From positions 1-9,827 of the forward strand of contig JBFIHZ010000129.1 of assembly GCA_041601535.1 (NCBI GenBank): a stretch of DNA of 9,827 nt, written 5' to 3'. Positions 1-7,151 of this stretch are shown here, one piece after another. Numbering within the stretch: the stretch's first letter is position 1; each line of letters starts with the position of its first letter. A program made the position numbers and the translations under genes. The notes beneath the pieces were generated by a model. It did not search any database and had not been told where the DNA came from. It saw nothing but the letters and a program-made list of their open reading frames with translations. The DNA comes from JBFIHZ01 sp041601535. GTDB lineage: Bacteria; Pseudomonadota; Gammaproteobacteria; Xanthomonadales; SZUA-36.

Positions 1-460
1 CGATACCGTGTCCGCTGGCCAGCCGGTTGGCCATCGCGTAGTAAGCGCTTATCGCCACAACGTCACTTACTGTTTGTTCGTTCCAGCCGGCTGCAATAAC
101 CGCATCCGCGTCGGCCTGCGTCAGGCGGGACGGTTGCAGGGTCAGTTTACGCACCAGTTGCATGATGGGCAGCAATGCTTCTGGCAACGGCGCCGTGGCG
201 GGATCGTCCACCAGCGCTTCGATTACCTGCGGGTCCCAACCGAAGGCCCTGGCGATACTGCCGTGGGTGCCAAGGCAGAAGGAACATGCATTCAGCGCGG
301 AAACAAAGGCCGCGATCAGTTCGCGCTCACCAGTCTGCAATTCCGACGGTCCCGCCATCAGGTTACGGCCGATTTCCATGCAAGCCCGATAGCGCTCAGG
401 TTGCTGGGCAAACAGTCCACCCAGTCCGCCACCCGGCGGCAGAAAAGTAACAAACGTCAT
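1..460 (-). CDS. AhpD-like / carboxymuconolactone decarboxylase-family protein (partial at left edge)
   Basis: Reads 153 codons from ATG (460-458) to the window edge without a stop; only the last few residues should be missing. Residue 47 is Glu, followed by C59-S-F-C62 and H66 (motif LNACSFCLGTH), which gives E-x11-C-x2-C-x3-H. That is the catalytic spacing of AhpD-type alkylhydroperoxidases, and the C-terminal stretch YAMANRLASG is typical of the peroxidase-related branch of this superfamily. A cytoplasmic thiol peroxidase or disulfide reductase role is therefore more likely than true decarboxylation of carboxymuconolactone, whose enzymes usually lack the CxxC pair. The start is set by an in-frame TGA about eight codons upstream and a weak GGGAA Shine-Dalgarno. 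It lies 71 bases after the ETF alpha stop on the same strand and is probably the last visible gene of the operon. It may detoxify peroxide made by the flavoenzymes upstream (inference). Confidence 0.85.
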   Translation of the reverse strand, partial: MTFVTFLPPGGGLGGLFAQQPERYRACMEIGRNLMAGPSELQTGERELIAAFVSALNACSFCLGTHGSIARAFGWDPQVIEALVDDPATAPLPEALLPIMQLVRKLTLQPSRLTQADADAVIAAGWNEQTVSDVVAISAYYAMANRLASGHGI

Positions 461-531
461 GACACCGATTCCCGGATACGTTCAGACCGGTTACCGGACA
501 GCTGGCGGTGGCTCATTTTCACCAGGGCGTC

Positions 532-1482
532 TCAGTCGCTGTCCAGCAAATGCCGCGCCACTTCCATGGCGTCGACCTGGGCACCCAGGTGCGCGCTGTC
601 GAAAATCGGTGCCACCTCATCGGTATTGATCGCCACCAGCATTTTGCTCTCGCTGATACCGGCCATATGCTGCAGTGAACCGGAAATACCAAACGCCACG
701 TACAGCTTGGGCTTTACCGTGACACCCGACTGGCCAATTTGCCTGGCGCGGGGCACCAGGCCAACGTCTACCAGCGGCCGCGAAGCACCGATGGCCACGC
801 CGAGCCGGGCGGCGATACTCTCAAAAACTTCTATGTGCTCCGCCTTGCCGACGCCCCGGCCCAAGCCGAAAATCACTTCCGCCTGGGTCAGGTCGGTATC
901 GCCTGCATCCGCCTCGATCACCTTGACCAGCCGTATCCGTGATTGCTGGCTGATTTCGACATCGGCCAGTTCCGTCGGCAGCGCGTCAACGGCCAGGGCC
1001 GCCGCCGTCCAGCTGCCGGGACGCAGCAACAACACAGCGCGGTTGTCAGCTGGAATGCCAAGCCGGGCACACACTTTCCCGGCAAAAGCCAGACGGGTAA
1101 CCTCGGTGGCCCCATCTGCAGCGCGCGACAATCCGGTTACATCGCTGACAAATGACAGGCCTTTGCTTTCAGCGAGCGCTGAGGCAAAGGCGGCGGTGTC
1201 CCAATTAAGCGGCATCAACACGGTGCGCGCCCGGGTGAGCTCAAGCAATGCTTCCACGGCCCGTTGCCGTGCCTCGTGGCCTGGCCGCCCGGTAGGCATC
1301 TGAACACCCATGATGCGATCAATACCGGCGAAATGTGTTGCCGGCACGGCAGCAGGATCAGGCGCCAGCACGCCAAGGGTTACCGGTTCACCCAGTGCGG
1401 CAGCGGCGCTGACCAGTTCGGCGGTCACCTCGTCCAATTGGCCGGCGGGGCAGTCAGCAATAACCAGGGTACCGGAGCTCAT
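532..1482 (-). CDS. etfA: Electron transfer flavoprotein, alpha subunit
   Basis: A 316-residue FAD-binding subunit of the ETF heterodimer, which carries electrons from flavin dehydrogenases to ETF:quinone oxidoreductase. The N-terminal ETF domain spans about residues 1-190. The conserved FAD domain runs from about 208 to 294: GRGVG (209-213), GASRPLVDVG (232-241), QIGQSGVTVKP (248-258), then the family signature with LYVAFGISGSLQH (260-272) and VAIN (283-286). Human ETF alpha has QTG where this protein has QSG, so the hydroxyl side chain near the flavin N5 is kept. The start chosen is the ATG at 1482-1480, which overlaps the ETF beta stop as ATGA. A longer open frame to 1545 exists, but its extra residues lie inside etfB and do not resemble the family. 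Translational coupling to etfB is likely. The N-terminal domain is divergent from housekeeping ETF, which suggests a pathway-specific paralogue (inference). Confidence 0.93.
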   Translation of the reverse strand: MSSGTLVIADCPAGQLDEVTAELVSAAAALGEPVTLGVLAPDPAAVPATHFAGIDRIMGVQMPTGRPGHEARQRAVEALLELTRARTVLMPLNWDTAAFASALAESKGLSFVSDVTGLSRAADGATEVTRLAFAGKVCARLGIPADNRAVLLLRPGSWTAAALAVDALPTELADVEISQQSRIRLVKVIEADAGDTDLTQAEVIFGLGRGVGKAEHIEVFESIAARLGVAIGASRPLVDVGLVPRARQIGQSGVTVKPKLYVAFGISGSLQHMAGISESKMLVAINTDEVAPIFDSAHLGAQVDAMEVARHLLDSD

Positions 1483-2243
1483 GATGCGGCCCTCACCAGT
1501 TCGCGGATTTTGGCGGCAACCTGTTCGGCTCCCCCCTCGATCCATTGCAGCTGTCCGCGTGACGGTGCATTAACCGACACGTCCTGCAGTTGTATGTCCG
1601 ATGCCGGGATATTGTCCGGCTCCACCACGTCTATCGTGGCCCTTTTGGCCATCATCACGGCCTTGAATGATTCCGTGCGCGGTGTATTGATCCCGGTTTG
1701 CACGGTAAGCACTGCCGGTACACCGAGTTCGACCACCTCGGTCAAGCCGTTGCCGGCCTCACGGCTCACCGTCAACTGCTGCTGATCGGCCGACAGTTCG
1801 ACTTGCGTTGCCATGGTCACGCACGGGTAACCCAGGGCCGATGCCAGCGCCGGCCCGGTGGCTTGCTGGGAGGCATCCTCTGACTGCACGCCGCACAACA
1901 CCAGGTCGGCAGACTCAGCGCGCGCCACTTGCGCCAACGCCCGGCCCACGTTAACCGGATCATGCATCTGCAGGCCGGTGGACGAAATGCGTATGGCCCG
2001 GTTCACCCCCATGGCCAGGCATTTGCGTAACTCCTTTGTTGCCTCGTCGTCACCCACGGAAACCGCCACGACTTCGCCGCCGCCATGGGCTTCACACAGG
2101 CGCAGCGCCTCTTCCAGGGCATAACGGTCGGGATCATTGAGCCGGCGCGTGGTGAACAGCGGATCGATACCGGTGCCATCGTCCAGCAACACCACCGGAC
2201 CGGGTAACATCACCACCTGTTTGACACACACCACTATCTTCAC
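1479..2243 (-). CDS. etfB: Electron transfer flavoprotein, beta subunit
   Basis: A 254-residue partner of the adjacent alpha subunit. It begins MKIVVCVKQV, the usual ETF beta start, although the following PD of the common VKQVPD motif is replaced by VM. Other family landmarks are NDPDRYALEEALRL (36-49), a nucleotide-binding loop region GVQSEDASQQATGPALA (118-134), and the beta signature region spanning about 158-200: VSREAGNGLTEV, then GVPAVLT (174-180) and MMAKR (197-201). Length matches the family. The start codon is GTG (2243-2241), with an excellent AAGGAG Shine-Dalgarno six bases upstream. The stop overlaps the etfA ATG by four bases. The gene sits 70 bases downstream of the GMC small-subunit gene in the same orientation, so it is probably co-transcribed with the dehydrogenase. 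Whether it is an ordinary or an electron-bifurcating ETF cannot be decided by eye; nothing nearby (no acyl-CoA dehydrogenase or Fix-type gene) favours bifurcation. Confidence 0.93.
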   Translation of the reverse strand: MKIVVCVKQVVMLPGPVVLLDDGTGIDPLFTTRRLNDPDRYALEEALRLCEAHGGGEVVAVSVGDDEATKELRKCLAMGVNRAIRISSTGLQMHDPVNVGRALAQVARAESADLVLCGVQSEDASQQATGPALASALGYPCVTMATQVELSADQQQLTVSREAGNGLTEVVELGVPAVLTVQTGINTPRTESFKAVMMAKRATIDVVEPDNIPASDIQLQDVSVNAPSRGQLQWIEGGAEQVAAKIRELVRAAS

Positions 2244-2249
2244 ACTTCA

Positions 2250-2255
2250 CTCCTT
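2250..2255 (-). promoter_or_regulatory. Shine-Dalgarno site of etfB, fixing a GTG start
   Basis: On the minus strand this reads AAGGAG, six bases before the GTG at 2243-2241. It decides the start because there is no ATG near the conserved KIVVCVKQV sequence. It lies in an AT-rich pocket of the 70-base gap between the small-subunit gene and etfB. The same gap has a 10-base palindrome CCGGGCCCGG (2281-2290), but no U-tract follows it, so I do not call it a terminator. Confidence 0.75.
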
Positions 2256-2313
2256 ATTAAATAGCTTTGCCTGCGGGCCACCGGGCCCGGCAGTACCAAC
2301 TGACCTCACAACC

Positions 2314-2742
2314 TCAGGAATTATCCGGAACGCTGCGGTAAAAGGGTCCGCGGGCGATAACCGGCGCGAGCAGGTCATCTTCCAGGTAGTATTCCGCTTC
2401 GCCTTCCAGCGGCGGGTTCGGCTCCACGGCAAGCCCCTGGTAACCGAGTTCCTTGCGTACTCTGGGGTGCATGAAATAGGCGCCGGACAATACCAGCGTG
2501 AGCGCCATAAAGACATCAGGCTGCTGTTCGCGCAGCTGCTCAACCGCCTGCTCCGGTTCTCCCGGGATTTCCAGCGCGAGCTGTACCGCTCCCGCCATCA
2601 TCGGCACGGCATCCAGCGCCTGGTCTATCCAGGTCTTGTGAATATCCACCTCGCTGGCCGCCGGCATGCCGGACCCGGCAGGCATCAATACGTCGGCCAG
2701 GGCGGCCAGCCGTTCGCGCTGGGCATCGTCAAGACGGTTCAT
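2314..2742 (-). CDS. Gluconate 2-dehydrogenase subunit 3-like small subunit of a GMC dehydrogenase
   Basis: A 142-residue protein of the gluconate 2-dehydrogenase subunit 3 type, the small chaperone-like gamma subunit that accompanies membrane-linked or multi-subunit GMC flavodehydrogenases. Diagnostic features are the N-terminal helix AQRERLAALADVLMPAGSG (7-25) and the C-terminal motif AYFMHPRVRKELGYQG (88-103). Family members of the FAD-glucose or gluconate dehydrogenase kind usually start with a Tat signal. Here the conserved helix starts within a few residues of the initiator and no twin arginine or hydrophobic segment precedes it, so the complex is probably cytoplasmic (inference). The protein has no cysteine at all, so an inter-subunit disulfide with the large subunit is not possible. 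Its ATG overlaps the GMC stop as ATGA, which implies coupled translation and 1:1 production. Confidence 0.85.
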   Translation of the reverse strand: MNRLDDAQRERLAALADVLMPAGSGMPAASEVDIHKTWIDQALDAVPMMAGAVQLALEIPGEPEQAVEQLREQQPDVFMALTLVLSGAYFMHPRVRKELGYQGLAVEPNPPLEGEAEYYLEDDLLAPVIARGPFYRSVPDNS

Positions 2743-4364
2743 GCGGACACCTCCAGTTCATCTGCCGTATCCACCAGATGGCAGGCGGCGCGTTTGGCAA
2801 TGGCGGCAATCGAACAGGTCGGGTTGACGCCGAAACTGGTGACAAACACACTGCCGTCCACAATATAGAGATTGGGCACATCGTGTGACCGGCACCAGCG
2901 GTCAACCACCGAAGTTTGCGGATCATTACCCATACGGGCGGTTCCCAGCAGATGGCCTGCCGGTATATTGCGCGAAAACACGTAACTGCGTTTGGCGCCG
3001 GCCGCGTCCATTGATTCCATCGCGCGCTGACAGTGAAAATCCATCAGCTTGCGGGTGTTGTCCGACAAGGTGTAGGTCACCTTGGCCGCCGGCAGACCGT
3101 CACTGTCGGTTTTCTCCGGATCCAGCGTCACCTGGTTGTGTTCCTCGGGAAGGTCTTCAGCGACGATGCCCCACATCAGCGTGTGGTGAGTGATTTCTTT
3201 CATGGCGGCGGGAAATGCAGGACCCCAGAACGGCTCGTCGCCGATGCCCTCACCCAGAGCGCGCCGCAGCATATGCAGATGCGGGCCAATACCATCGTAC
3301 AGGGTCCAGTAAGCTCCCCGCACAAAACCACGCGATGCATCGGATTCGTAAAACTGCATGGAGCCGATCTTCTGCCCGCTCGGTCCGTGTTCCTCAAACT
3401 CTTCATCGAAAATACCGGCGACGGTGGCGCAGGGATGCATCATCAGGCGCTTGCCCACCAGCCCCGAACTGTTCGCCAGCCCATTGGGGAAGCGCTCCGA
3501 GCGGGACATCAACAGGATGCGTGGCGTACCGATGCCGTTGGCCGCCATGATCACCAGTGAGGCCGGCTGGAAATGCTCCTGGCCTTCGCGGTCAATGTAT
3601 ACCGCTCCATTGGCCATGCCCTGCTCATCCAGCGTCACTTCCTTGACGCGGGCGCCGGTAATCAGGCGGGCACCGCTGCGGATGGCGGCAGGCCAGTGGG
3701 TCACATCGGCCGACCCTTTGGCGCCGGCCGGACAGCCGCCCACGCAGGTGCCGTAACGCAGACATTGTTTCAGTTCGCCGTGGTCCTGGGAGGCAATCGC
3801 GTTGTTGCCGGGCCACCAGTGCCAGCCGAGCTTGTTCATGCCCTCGGCGAGCTTCTGCCCGGTGGTGCCGATGGGCAGGCCGGGCAAGGGCGGCGCGGCA
3901 CCGGGCGGATACGCCGGGTTTCCACCCACCCCGGAAGCGCCGAACTCTATATCTATCGCTTCGTAATAAGGCTGCAGTTCCCGGTAGGTTATCGGCCAGT
4001 CGTCGGCCACCCCGTCCAGCGTTTTGACGTGGAAGTCCCCCGGTGTGGGGCGGGGCCATACCGCGGCAAACATGATGGTACTGCCACCTACTCCATTAAA
4101 CATCTGCACTTCCGGTGCTTCGGAGTCACTCTGGTCCACCGGGTAATCAGCCGCGCCGGCCCTGACATTCGGGTCCGCACTCCACTTCTGTAAAATCTGC
4201 AGCTCGTAATCGGGACGAACGCCGGGCAGCTCACCCTGGTTGACCCAGTCGCCCTGCTCCAGAACGACAACCTTGAATCCGTTCTCCGCCAGATGCTTGG
4301 CCACTACGCCACCGGAAGCCCCTGCGCCGATAATCAATACTTCTGCTTTACTGCTTTTGCTCAT
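2739..4364 (-). CDS. GMC-family FAD-dependent dehydrogenase with C-x5-C-x3-C (Fe-S type) motif
   Basis: A 541-residue flavoprotein of the glucose-methanol-choline family, gluconate/FAD-glucose dehydrogenase large-subunit type, predicted to oxidise a hydroxyl group of an unidentified substrate. The N-terminal FAD fold is seen as VLIIGAGASGGVVA (9-22) with the acidic VVLEQG (33-38). The second GMC block is FNGVGGSTIMFAA (89-101). A cysteine cluster C201-LRYGT-C207-VGG-C211 precedes PAGAKGS. From memory, this C-x5-C-x3-C spacing equals the [3Fe-4S] ligands of Burkholderia FAD-glucose dehydrogenase. The C-terminal catalytic blocks are AGHLLGTARMG (469-479, H471 as probable base) and SFGVNPTCSIAAIA (510-523, N514 as second polar residue). 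There is no Tat or Sec signal. The start ATG at 4364 has a GAGAGG Shine-Dalgarno ten bases upstream. First gene of the minus-strand operon, divergent from the receptor gene. Confidence 0.92.
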   Translation of the reverse strand: MSKSSKAEVLIIGAGASGGVVAKHLAENGFKVVVLEQGDWVNQGELPGVRPDYELQILQKWSADPNVRAGAADYPVDQSDSEAPEVQMFNGVGGSTIMFAAVWPRPTPGDFHVKTLDGVADDWPITYRELQPYYEAIDIEFGASGVGGNPAYPPGAAPPLPGLPIGTTGQKLAEGMNKLGWHWWPGNNAIASQDHGELKQCLRYGTCVGGCPAGAKGSADVTHWPAAIRSGARLITGARVKEVTLDEQGMANGAVYIDREGQEHFQPASLVIMAANGIGTPRILLMSRSERFPNGLANSSGLVGKRLMMHPCATVAGIFDEEFEEHGPSGQKIGSMQFYESDASRGFVRGAYWTLYDGIGPHLHMLRRALGEGIGDEPFWGPAFPAAMKEITHHTLMWGIVAEDLPEEHNQVTLDPEKTDSDGLPAAKVTYTLSDNTRKLMDFHCQRAMESMDAAGAKRSYVFSRNIPAGHLLGTARMGNDPQTSVVDRWCRSHDVPNLYIVDGSVFVTSFGVNPTCSIAAIAKRAACHLVDTADELEVSA

Positions 4365-4566
4365 ATTCTAGGTGCCTCTCTTGCACCCGGTTGTTTGCAC
4401 CAGCATCACATCGTGGCGCGGGTTTATGCCACAGCAGGGTCGATAACCTAAATAATCAACACCTTGCCCGGCACACCTTCCTGTACCCCGGTTTCTGTTG
4501 CAACTGACCGGAATCCAGTTGATTCGCATCATCATAGTCTCGCACAAGTTATGACCTGAACATTTC

Positions 4567-4598
4567 TTGACAGGTGAATTGCGATGTGGAATTCTAAT
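4567..4598 (+). promoter_or_regulatory. Candidate sigma70-type promoter of the TonB receptor gene
   Basis: A perfect -35 hexamer TTGACA lies at 4567-4572, and the best -10 match, TCTAAT (five of six), lies at 4593-4598. The spacer is 20 bases, longer than the usual 16-18, so the promoter may be weak, activator-dependent or mis-paired. Transcription would start near 4605, within the palindrome at 4604-4620 and about 35 bases ahead of the ATG. Confidence 0.35.
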
Positions 4599-4603
4599 GA
4601 TTC

Positions 4604-4620
4604 TTTGAATAATGTTCAAA
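4604..4620. promoter_or_regulatory. Palindromic candidate operator upstream of the TonB receptor gene
   Basis: TTTGAA-TAATG-TTCAAA is a perfect 6-5-6 inverted repeat ending 19 bases before the receptor ATG and just upstream of its GGGAGA Shine-Dalgarno (4629-4634). It overlaps the predicted transcription start. Its size and spacing fit a dimeric helix-turn-helix repressor (TetR, GntR or LacI-like), but no regulator gene is in the window, so the binding protein is unknown. The arm TGAACATT occurs again at 4557-4564, just before the -35, which could be a second half-site. Confidence 0.5.
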
Positions 4621-4639
4621 TTTTCTTTGGGAGAGTACG

Positions 4640-7069
4640 ATGATCGGCACGGGGACAGGTCGAAGCGCACTGATTCTGGCTTTTTGCGCCGGTGCACTAG
4701 GTGCAACCACCGGTACTGAAGCCATCGCTCAACAGACGGAGGCGGCAGAAAATGACTTTCGCATTGAAGAGGTCATTGTTACCGCCCGAAAACGGGAAGA
4801 ATCACTGCAGGACGTCCCGGTGGTGGTAACCGTTCTCACCAAGGATGAAATCGACCGCTATGCCCTGGATGGGCTTGAGTCGCTGGCGGCAAATATCCCG
4901 GAACTGTTTATCGGGCGCGCATCCAATGGCTCCGGCTCGCAGATTACCCTGCGCGGCGTGGGCTCAGGCAGAACCACCATGGGCATGGAGCAGTCCACCG
5001 CCGTGGTGGTGGACGGCGTTTACTATGGTCACGGCATGTTCCTGAACGAGGCCATGCTGGACCTGCAGTCCATTGAAGTATTGAAAGGCCCTCAGGCCCT
5101 GTTTTACGGCAAGAATGCGACAGCGGGCGTGATTTCATTCAATACTGCCAACCCCACGGAAGAATTCGAAGCGCAGCTGAGGGCCGGTTACGAAACCACG
5201 GCAGAGGAAATGTCTGCCCAGGGTTTCGTGTCCGGTGCCATTGCCCCCAACCTTCTGGGCCGCCTGGCCGTTCGCATCTCTGACATGCGCGGCGGGTATT
5301 TTGACCAGGCCGCGGTTGATACACCCATCAACATGCTGGATCTCGCCACATTCGAGACCGTGGAGCGCAACCAGCAACCCAACTCAGGCGGACTGCCCGG
5401 CACCGAGGCTTTTTCGGCCCGCGGCACACTTATCTGGACGCCCAGCGACAAATTCACGGCAGTGGTGAAATCCAGCGTCAGCGAACGGGACGATGAAAGC
5501 AACGCCTGGAATTACGTGGTGTTTGAATGCCCAAGCGGCTTCACCCAGCCCAATCCCGCGGTGCGCTGCGAGAGAAAATTCAATGCCCACGTGCCGAACG
5601 CACCCGATGGCATTGGTGGCAACCTCCCCGACATGAAGGACGATGGCTCGTCATTCAATGAATACAAGTCGTTCGCGCTGACTGCAGACCTGCGCTTCCA
5701 CCTGGACAAGTCAGAAATCACCTCGGTAACCAACTACAACTGGCATCGCAATGTCTGGGGCCTGACCCAAAACGTCGAGTCACCGACCAGTTACATCGCC
5801 GCCACCCAGAACACTGAATTAAGCGCCTGGTCGAATGAAACGCGTTATCAGACGTATTTCGACCAGCCGGTTAACTTCATGATCGGCTTCTATTACCAGG
5901 ACACCAGCCGGGATCACCGGCAGGCTGGCGCCTTCGCACCGCTGGAGATTTCAACCAATCCCCCGGCCACGCAGTTCACCAGCTACATCAAGCCGTCCTG
6001 GTCGGATGCCGAGACCTTTTCCGGCTTCGGTCAGCTGACCTGGCGCGCCACCGACAAGACCGAGCTGGCTGCGGGTGTACGTTATATCAGCGAAACGCGC
6101 GACAGTTACCTGGAGCAGACCTATGTCATGCCGGCGCTGCAGGGCCTGTTCCTGCAAGGTGTGCCAGTTTACGGCGACCAGAAATTCACCGACTGGACAC
6201 CCGAAGTGACCTTCTCGTACTACCCGGCCGACAATCTGACGTTTTTCGGCGGCTATAAATCGGCCTACAAGTCAGGGGGTTTCGCCGTCAGTTCGCTGAT
6301 TGTCGCGGCCACCGTGCCCAGCGATATCACGTTTGAACCTGAAACCGGCGATGGCTTCGAGGTTGGCATGAAGAGCATGCTGGCCGACAACCAGTTGCGC
6401 TTCAACGTGACCCTGTACCGGTTCAAGTACCAGGACCTGCAGGTCGACTTTTTCGACTCCAAAACCTTCCAGTTCATCACCACCAACGCGGGTTCAGCCA
6501 AAGTCGAAGGTATTGAGATTGAAGCTGACTACGCACCCAATGCCATACCGGGACTGCTGCTGACCGGCTACCTGAATCACAACAAGGGCCGATACACCGA
6601 TTACATTGCCCCCTGCTACACCGGACAATCCATCGCGGCGGGCTGCAATACGTCCTTTGGGGCAGGCTTGGGACAGGATCTGAGTGGCGCCCCGCTGGCG
6701 ATGGCGCCCGATTGGGTTGCCGCGCTGGGTGCGACCTTCCAGGGCCAGTTGGATTCCGGTTACATGTGGGAGATCGGCGGTAATTTGCGCTACAGCGATG
6801 ACTTCATTTCGTCCAGCTTTGGTGCACCGCTTTCCCGTCAGGATTCGTATTACAACCTGGATGCTACCTTGCGTTTCGGTGATGCAGATGGCCGCTGGGA
6901 AGCAGCCATCATTGCCCGTAATATAACCAACAGCTTCCATATTAGTGGTGAAACCGACCTGCCCAATAGCGGCAGCGGCACCGGAACCAACAACGCAGTG
7001 CCGGCTGACCCGGTCGGCCTGGTTGACTTACCGCGTACGATTTTGTTCCAGGTAACGTATAACTTCTGA
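4640..7069 (+). CDS. TonB-dependent outer-membrane receptor
   Basis: An 809-residue outer-membrane beta-barrel receptor that takes up a ligand with energy from TonB/ExbBD. A Sec signal peptide covers about residues 1-30, with hydrophobic core LILAFCAGALGA and probable cleavage at AIA-QQ. The TonB box region is IEEVIVTARKREE (42-54). The plug domain spans about 56-170, with TLRGVGSG (103-110), VVVDGVYYG (122-130) and SIEVLKGPQALFYGKNATAG (144-163). The barrel follows and ends in a terminal phenylalanine (VTYNF), the standard Bam signal. Two cysteine pairs, C297/C310 and C659/C669, lie in likely extracellular loops and may form disulfides. The start has a GGGAGA Shine-Dalgarno at the proper distance. 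There is no N-terminal FecA-type signalling extension. The family gives the transport role but not the ligand; closely linked catabolic genes suggest an organic substrate rather than a siderophore (inference). Confidence 0.95.
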   Translation: MIGTGTGRSALILAFCAGALGATTGTEAIAQQTEAAENDFRIEEVIVTARKREESLQDVPVVVTVLTKDEIDRYALDGLESLAANIPELFIGRASNGSGSQITLRGVGSGRTTMGMEQSTAVVVDGVYYGHGMFLNEAMLDLQSIEVLKGPQALFYGKNATAGVISFNTANPTEEFEAQLRAGYETTAEEMSAQGFVSGAIAPNLLGRLAVRISDMRGGYFDQAAVDTPINMLDLATFETVERNQQPNSGGLPGTEAFSARGTLIWTPSDKFTAVVKSSVSERDDESNAWNYVVFECPSGFTQPNPAVRCERKFNAHVPNAPDGIGGNLPDMKDDGSSFNEYKSFALTADLRFHLDKSEITSVTNYNWHRNVWGLTQNVESPTSYIAATQNTELSAWSNETRYQTYFDQPVNFMIGFYYQDTSRDHRQAGAFAPLEISTNPPATQFTSYIKPSWSDAETFSGFGQLTWRATDKTELAAGVRYISETRDSYLEQTYVMPALQGLFLQGVPVYGDQKFTDWTPEVTFSYYPADNLTFFGGYKSAYKSGGFAVSSLIVAATVPSDITFEPETGDGFEVGMKSMLADNQLRFNVTLYRFKYQDLQVDFFDSKTFQFITTNAGSAKVEGIEIEADYAPNAIPGLLLTGYLNHNKGRYTDYIAPCYTGQSIAAGCNTSFGAGLGQDLSGAPLAMAPDWVAALGATFQGQLDSGYMWEIGGNLRYSDDFISSSFGAPLSRQDSYYNLDATLRFGDADGRWEAAIIARNITNSFHISGETDLPNSGSGTGTNNAVPADPVGLVDLPRTILFQVTYNF

Positions 7070-7087
7070 TCTGACGGAAACGGGATA

Positions 7088-7114
7088 CATGCCTGGCCTT
7101 TTAGGCCAGGCATG
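7088..7114 (+). terminator. Strong hairpin after the TonB receptor gene (terminator or attenuator)
   Basis: CATGCCTGGCCT pairs perfectly with AGGCCAGGCATG: 12 base pairs with a three-base TTT loop, or 11 pairs with a five-base loop. It starts 18 bases after the receptor stop. The following sequence is T-rich but interrupted (ATGTTTGTGT, then GTTTTATTTT), so termination may be partial. Only 37 bases separate it from the next gene, and I see no good promoter there. Some readthrough into the downstream genes is therefore likely, and the hairpin may mainly reduce their expression or protect the receptor mRNA end. Confidence 0.7.
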
Positions 7115-7151
7115 ATGTTTGTGTCAGTGTTTTATTTTCAGGAAACTCACA

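Larger units (their letters stand above)
4365..4639. other. Divergent intergenic control region
   Basis: These 275 bases separate the GMC operon (leftward) from the TonB receptor gene (rightward), so both promoters should be here. The receptor-proximal 80 bases are AT-rich and hold the candidate promoter and palindrome listed separately. Other visible structure is an inverted repeat CAACTG-N9-CAGTTG (4501-4521), and the 8-base arms TGAACATT (4557-4564) and AATGTTCA (4611-4618), perfect complements 46 bases apart. For the leftward operon the best -10 is TATGAT (minus strand, 4536-4531), but its -35 is poor. No convincing small gene is seen; the open frame on the minus strand across 4706-4368 has no family features and overlaps the start of the receptor gene. 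Confidence 0.6.

Noticed and set aside
8..1303. A 431-codon open frame on the plus strand.
   Set aside because: It runs antisense to the AhpD-like and etfA genes, is rich in Arg, Ser and Pro as expected for a shadow frame in GC-rich DNA, and shows no family motif.
1483..1545. A longer start for etfA, adding 21 residues.
   Set aside because: The extension lies inside etfB, has a basic composition unlike the family, and the ATG at 1482 gives the usual ETF alpha start and an ATGA overlap.
2281..2290. CCGGGCCCGG palindrome in the gap before etfB as a terminator.
   Set aside because: The stem is very short with no loop and no following U-tract in the direction of transcription, and etfB has a strong ribosome site downstream consistent with continued transcription.
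4676..4687. Possible lipobox cysteine (LAFC) in the receptor signal peptide.
   Set aside because: Phe directly before Cys does not fit a lipobox, and the AIA-QQ Sec cleavage site further on is standard for TonB receptors.
4368..4706. A 112-codon minus-strand open frame across the divergent intergenic region.
   Set aside because: It overlaps the receptor start and its signal peptide, has Arg/Cys-rich sequence without a recognisable motif, and would cover both promoter regions.
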